DNA of 64,000 nt. Source: Calendula officinalis. Taxonomy: Eukaryota > Streptophyta > Magnoliopsida > Asterales > Asteraceae. Shown in pieces: positions 60,325-64,000 of this stretch (position 1 is its first letter; every line of letters begins with the position of its first letter). Both the position numbers and the translations under genes were made by a program. The stretch is taken from NCBI GenBank assembly GCA_963853835.1, contig OY970835.1:8299501-8363500 (forward strand), given 5' to 3'. The notes beneath the pieces were generated by a model, which did no database searches, was not told where the DNA came from, and saw only the letters and a program-made list of their open reading frames with translations.

Positions 60325-60327
<3 letters not shown>

Positions 60328-60471
60328 CCCGATTCAGCGCAGAACCTTTTAAAGGTGCAGAACCGCAGAACCATCATAACATCCAATGTTCTCTGTGTTA
60401 TACATAAGGTGTACATCTTCATACACGCTGTAACACATTTACACATCCAATGTTTCCAATTTTTTATACAC

Positions 60472-60473
<2 letters not shown>
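60325..60473. mobile_element. Single arm of the MULE-type foldback MITE
   Basis: Starts GTGCCCGATTCAGCGCAGAA and matches the left arm of 58345-58490, then ends in (TA)n at the position of the hairpin centre. The other arm is missing. Confidence 0.75.

Positions 60474-60535
<62 letters not shown>
60474..60535. repeat. (TA)n microsatellite
   Basis: About 62 bp of TA at the former MITE centre. Confidence 0.95.
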
Positions 60536-60539
<4 letters not shown>

Positions 60540-62146
60540 TGAATTCCATACAGAACCCATATTATTTACATAACCGGTAGAACTATTTTCAACCAATCAA
60601 AATTTAGTTAATTATTTTTTGATTATTTAATTTATTTAATGGTTCGAGGGTATTTATGACATTTTATATTTTTATTTTTTATTTAATTTTTTAATAAATT
60701 TCCTCAAATATAGGAATTAAATTAGGAATGTCTATGATACATATATGTTACATTTTACGGTTCTACATGGATGTATATGTACAAAAGAACACTTATGTAT
60801 CTAAAAAACACTAATGTTATTTTATACTTATTTTAATCAACTCACACAAGAACTTTAATATAACCACCAAAATTACTGGATAAAATATATATACATAGTA
60901 AGACTTATGTATTTAAAATTAATGAATAACATACATGTATAAATAATACTGAATTACACACATGTACAAAACAACATATATGCACAAAACAACACCTATA
61001 AATTACCGACAAATACTAACACTTATGTATAATCATACTACATAAATTACCGACAAATGTCACAAATACTATCACTTATGTATAATCATACTACATAGGT
61101 GTTTGAGAGAACATGTTGAGGATTCTATTAGTACATATAAGTGTTATGACTAGCGGTAAAGACACTTATGTTTCATTACAAATTTATCAATCAAATTTCG
61201 AAAAAACTTCAAGTCTTCTGTGTACTCCAGAACATGATGTAGACAAATGTTCCAAGATTTGCAGATCTAGTTACGTACACCTACAATGTGAAAAACTTTA
61301 ATAAGAGAAAAATACAATATAAATTATGAAAATGGATGGATACATAGAATATATGAATTCCCAATTATCTGGATTTGGGTGCACACATGAAGTTACATGT
61401 ATCGATTTCAACTTTATAGAAATTCACACATCAATAATCAACAAAAAACTAAAAAAGAGACAAAATCCGAACATAATAATCAATGATTTCACAAAATCGA
61501 CCTAAAACTCGCAATACATAAACGACAGGAATGAATATATTGACCGTTGATAATTGAAACGAAAAGCTAAAATGAAAAAAAAAAATGATACTAACCAAAG
61601 CACTGTAATTAAGCAATAATAATATTTTTGAAGTAAAACCACAAGAGCTGATCTTGAATTTTTTGATGAAGAAATTAGGATAGATGAGATGTACGAAGAT
61701 CCAAAACTCAGATCTCACATCAATGTCTTCTCTCTCTAATATATTCCCAGATCCAAAACACTAAATCAAATATTATTACCCAAGATTTAAGAAACGCATG
61801 TTGTAAAAATGCTAAATTGATTGCCAAAAAATGAACATTTATTTAAAGAACCATTTGAAGAACTCTAATTTGAAGAGAAGAAGATGAGGGCGACAGAAAC
61901 GTTTTATGAAGAAAAGCCTGTAAAATTCGATTTGAGGGGGGAGAGAAAAGAGAGACGGTTTTGAGGGTTTGGTTTCCTTTTTTTTCTCAATACCAATTTT
62001 ACCCTTTTCATTTATTTTGACCAAAAACATCATTTAATTTGTTTAATAAAATGTCAAAATTAATCTTAGCCGTTAATATTATAATCCAATGGTTTATATT
62101 GAGTTCTACGAGTTATGTATATAATATTGGTTCTGTATGGAATCCT

Positions 62147-62150
<4 letters not shown>
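60536..62150. mobile_element. 1.6-kb TIR element
   Basis: Ends GAATTCCATACAGAACCCAT and (minus strand) GGATTCCATACAGAACCAAT continue similar for about 50 bp. The interior has two short ACTTATGTATAATCATACTAC direct repeats near 61020-61090 and, on the minus strand at 61700-62000, a stretch that looks like a plant 5' leader. No protein motif was recognised. Both sides abut (TA)n. Confidence 0.65.

Positions 62151-62226
<76 letters not shown>
62151..62226. repeat. (TA)n microsatellite
   Basis: About 76 bp of TA. Confidence 0.95.
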
Positions 62227-62229
<3 letters not shown>

Positions 62230-63988
62230 TAGAGTTATATTGAGAACCCTGATTTTAAAAAGAACTCTGAGAACTTTTTATTAATCAATTTGGACCATTA
62301 GATTTCAAATTAAAGGTTAAGATCGGTTATGGGATTTTCATAATTAAGTTAAATTTTATTATTGGTAAACTATAAATGAAAAGGGCATATAAGGTATTTT
62401 GCAAAAATAAAATAATTTAAAAACCTTTCTCCCTTTAAAGTCACCTTTCTCTCTCCCACTTTGTTATATAAAGTTTTTCTTTAACCCCTCTTTCTCTAAA
62501 CGCATTCACAAAAATCAAACATCTACCGATCTTGTGATGGGTGTTATTGCGGTTGAATCGTGCTTAGATCTCGCTTTCTTCCAGGTAATTGAATTGTTCG
62601 GTGGTTTGATCTTTGTACAGCGACAACAGTGGTTGGACATGGGTGCGGTGGCGGCGGTGGCTCGATCTGGGATGAAGAACATGGATGGCGATTAACGTTG
62701 GTTGGATGATCTGGTTGCGGCGGCGGCGGCGGCTCGATCTGCTACAACGATGGTTGGATCTAGGTGCGGCGGTTGTATCTCGCTACAGCGACAACGGTGG
62801 TTGGACCGTAAATGACAGTGGTGATTAACGAAAGGACGATGATTGACGAACGGTAAACGGGAATGACCATTGACGAACGGAAGATTGGAGATTGGACGAA
62901 GTGACGATCGACAATCGTTCCTTAAAGGTAAGCAAAATCTCACCTGCAACAAGTTCCAATTTTATTTTTACGTATGTTAATAATATTTCAATTTTTAATC
63001 AGTACTTCAGTAGGCACATATATATGATATATTGTAATGCATTTTTCAATCAGCAAGGACATCCAAAGTTCTTGATAGTCAGTTTCAAGAATTGGATGAT
63101 GGATTATGCTTATTTACCACTTAGAAAGAAAATGGATGAAATTGAAAAGGGAGAAAAAGCTTTGAATATTCATGTTTTCACTTTTCATTAAGTGTCGTAG
63201 CCCAAATACACTGTCACATAATATGTTCAATTTGACATTGAACATTTGCTTACATTAGAATTAGACTGAATTTTTCGTATATGTTATTGATTAGGGTAAC
63301 ATAAATGTTATATTTCATATTTTCCATATATCCACGCATGTGTGTAATTAAGGTTTTTTGTTGTTTTGTAGTGGATGGCACAAGGAGCATTTGATGTTAA
63401 AATTAGTGTAAAGTTTTTTGCTAAAGTAGCTGGTGAAGATGAATGTGTGGGATGATCAAGAAATCATGGTGTTGTTCATTTTAACATTGATGTTGACGAT
63501 TAGAAGTCTTGCGAGTTTGCATATGTGTTATTGATTAGGTTTTTTGAGTTTGCATATGTGTTATTGATTAGGTCTTTTGATTTTTGCATATATGTAATTC
63601 ATTAAGATAACATAGATATTGTTGAATGTTCTTGAATAAAATCACAAGTTTTCTTCGTAATAATCATAATTTCTGGTAAATTAATTGCTATATGAAACTA
63701 ATGCACCGAAGAAAATTTTGATGACATCATAAATGGAACATATATGCTCAACCATAAATTAACATATATGTTCATAATTTAAAAAATATATATGCACGAA
63801 TAAATTTTCGAAATTAATTCCTAAATATTAAGATTTTTCAAAAAAGGAATCAAATGCAAAATGTCGTAAATACCCCTGAATAATTAATATGAATTAAATT
63901 AATCAAAATTAGTAAACTAAATTCTGATTGGCTAATAATAGTTCTTAGAGTTCTTTTTAAAATCAAGGTTCTCAATATAACTCGATCC
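62227..63988. mobile_element. 1.8-kb TIR element, family F3, with gene-like interior
   Basis: Ends AGTTATATTGAGAACCCTGA and (minus strand) AGTTATATTGAGAACCTTGA are inverted repeats for about 45 bp. The interior is not transposase: a GC-rich GCGGCGG stretch (62640-62780), an exon-like segment ending CCTTAAAG/GTAAGC (62930), then a frame reading FKNWMMDYAYLPLRKKMDEI (63090-63150) and, after a GTTTTGTAG acceptor, WMAQGAFDVKISVKFFAKVA (63372-63430). I do not recognise the source gene. The layout fits a Pack-type element. It is bounded by (TA)n on both sides, with the right tract running off the window. Confidence 0.6.
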
Positions 63989-64000
63989 TATATATATATA

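Overview
The window is repeat-rich nuclear DNA from a flowering plant. The evidence is spliceosomal introns, a plant HD-Zip homeobox gene, Tekay-type Ty3/gypsy and copia-type LTR retrotransposons primed by initiator tRNA-Met, a FAR1-type Mutator-like transposase with a companion Ulp1-like gene, and many MITEs. The repeat mix suggests a eudicot, perhaps an asterid such as Asteraceae; that assignment is inference. Only one probable host gene is seen, the HD-Zip I-like gene at 29.3-29.7 kb. Almost everything else is mobile DNA or its debris.

0-6.9 kb: a copia gag fragment with an LTR-like tail; a block carrying exon fragments of two unrelated housekeeping genes (gyrase B and alanyl-tRNA synthetase, both minus strand); then three short terminal-inverted-repeat (TIR) elements separated by long (TA)n tracts; then a 960-bp LTR of a minus-strand LARD-like element. 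6.9-12.5 kb: a complete non-autonomous copia-type element (269/263-bp LTRs, 5-bp target duplication) with one coiled-coil gag-like ORF and a 3' region holding six copies of a hairpin whose stems vary by compensating changes. 12.5-16.1 kb: the rest of the LARD-like element, a chimeric TIR element and AT-rich DNA.

16.1-26.5 kb: a young, apparently intact Tekay-lineage retrotransposon (2.5-kb LTRs differing at only about seven positions that I saw, target duplication GTCGA). Its gag-pol reads as one 1501-residue frame only after removing three GT-AG introns, all in phase 1. 26.5-30.8 kb: a dispersed repeat, a retroelement leader relic, the HD-Zip gene and two MITEs.

30.9-57.9 kb: a Mutator-like element about 9.8 kb long before insertions, with a decayed FAR1/MULE transposase gene (plus strand) and a convergent Ulp1-like gene (minus strand). 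A second Tekay-type element (31.6-48.7 kb, target duplication TGTAA) sits inside it, and that element's 3' LTR is in turn split by a non-autonomous relative of the 16-26 kb element (38.6-47.4 kb). 57.9-64 kb: a chain of seven TIR or foldback elements, nearly all joined by (TA)n tracts. One contains about 20 copies of a palindrome with an ATCGAT core.

Two themes stand out. First, a set of TIR elements whose ends abut (TA)n microsatellites, some sharing end sequence with the Mutator-like element, which may be their source of transposase. Second, retrotransposons that appear to use RNA-level devices: retained introns and a repeated structured RNA. All boundaries and alignments were made by eye.
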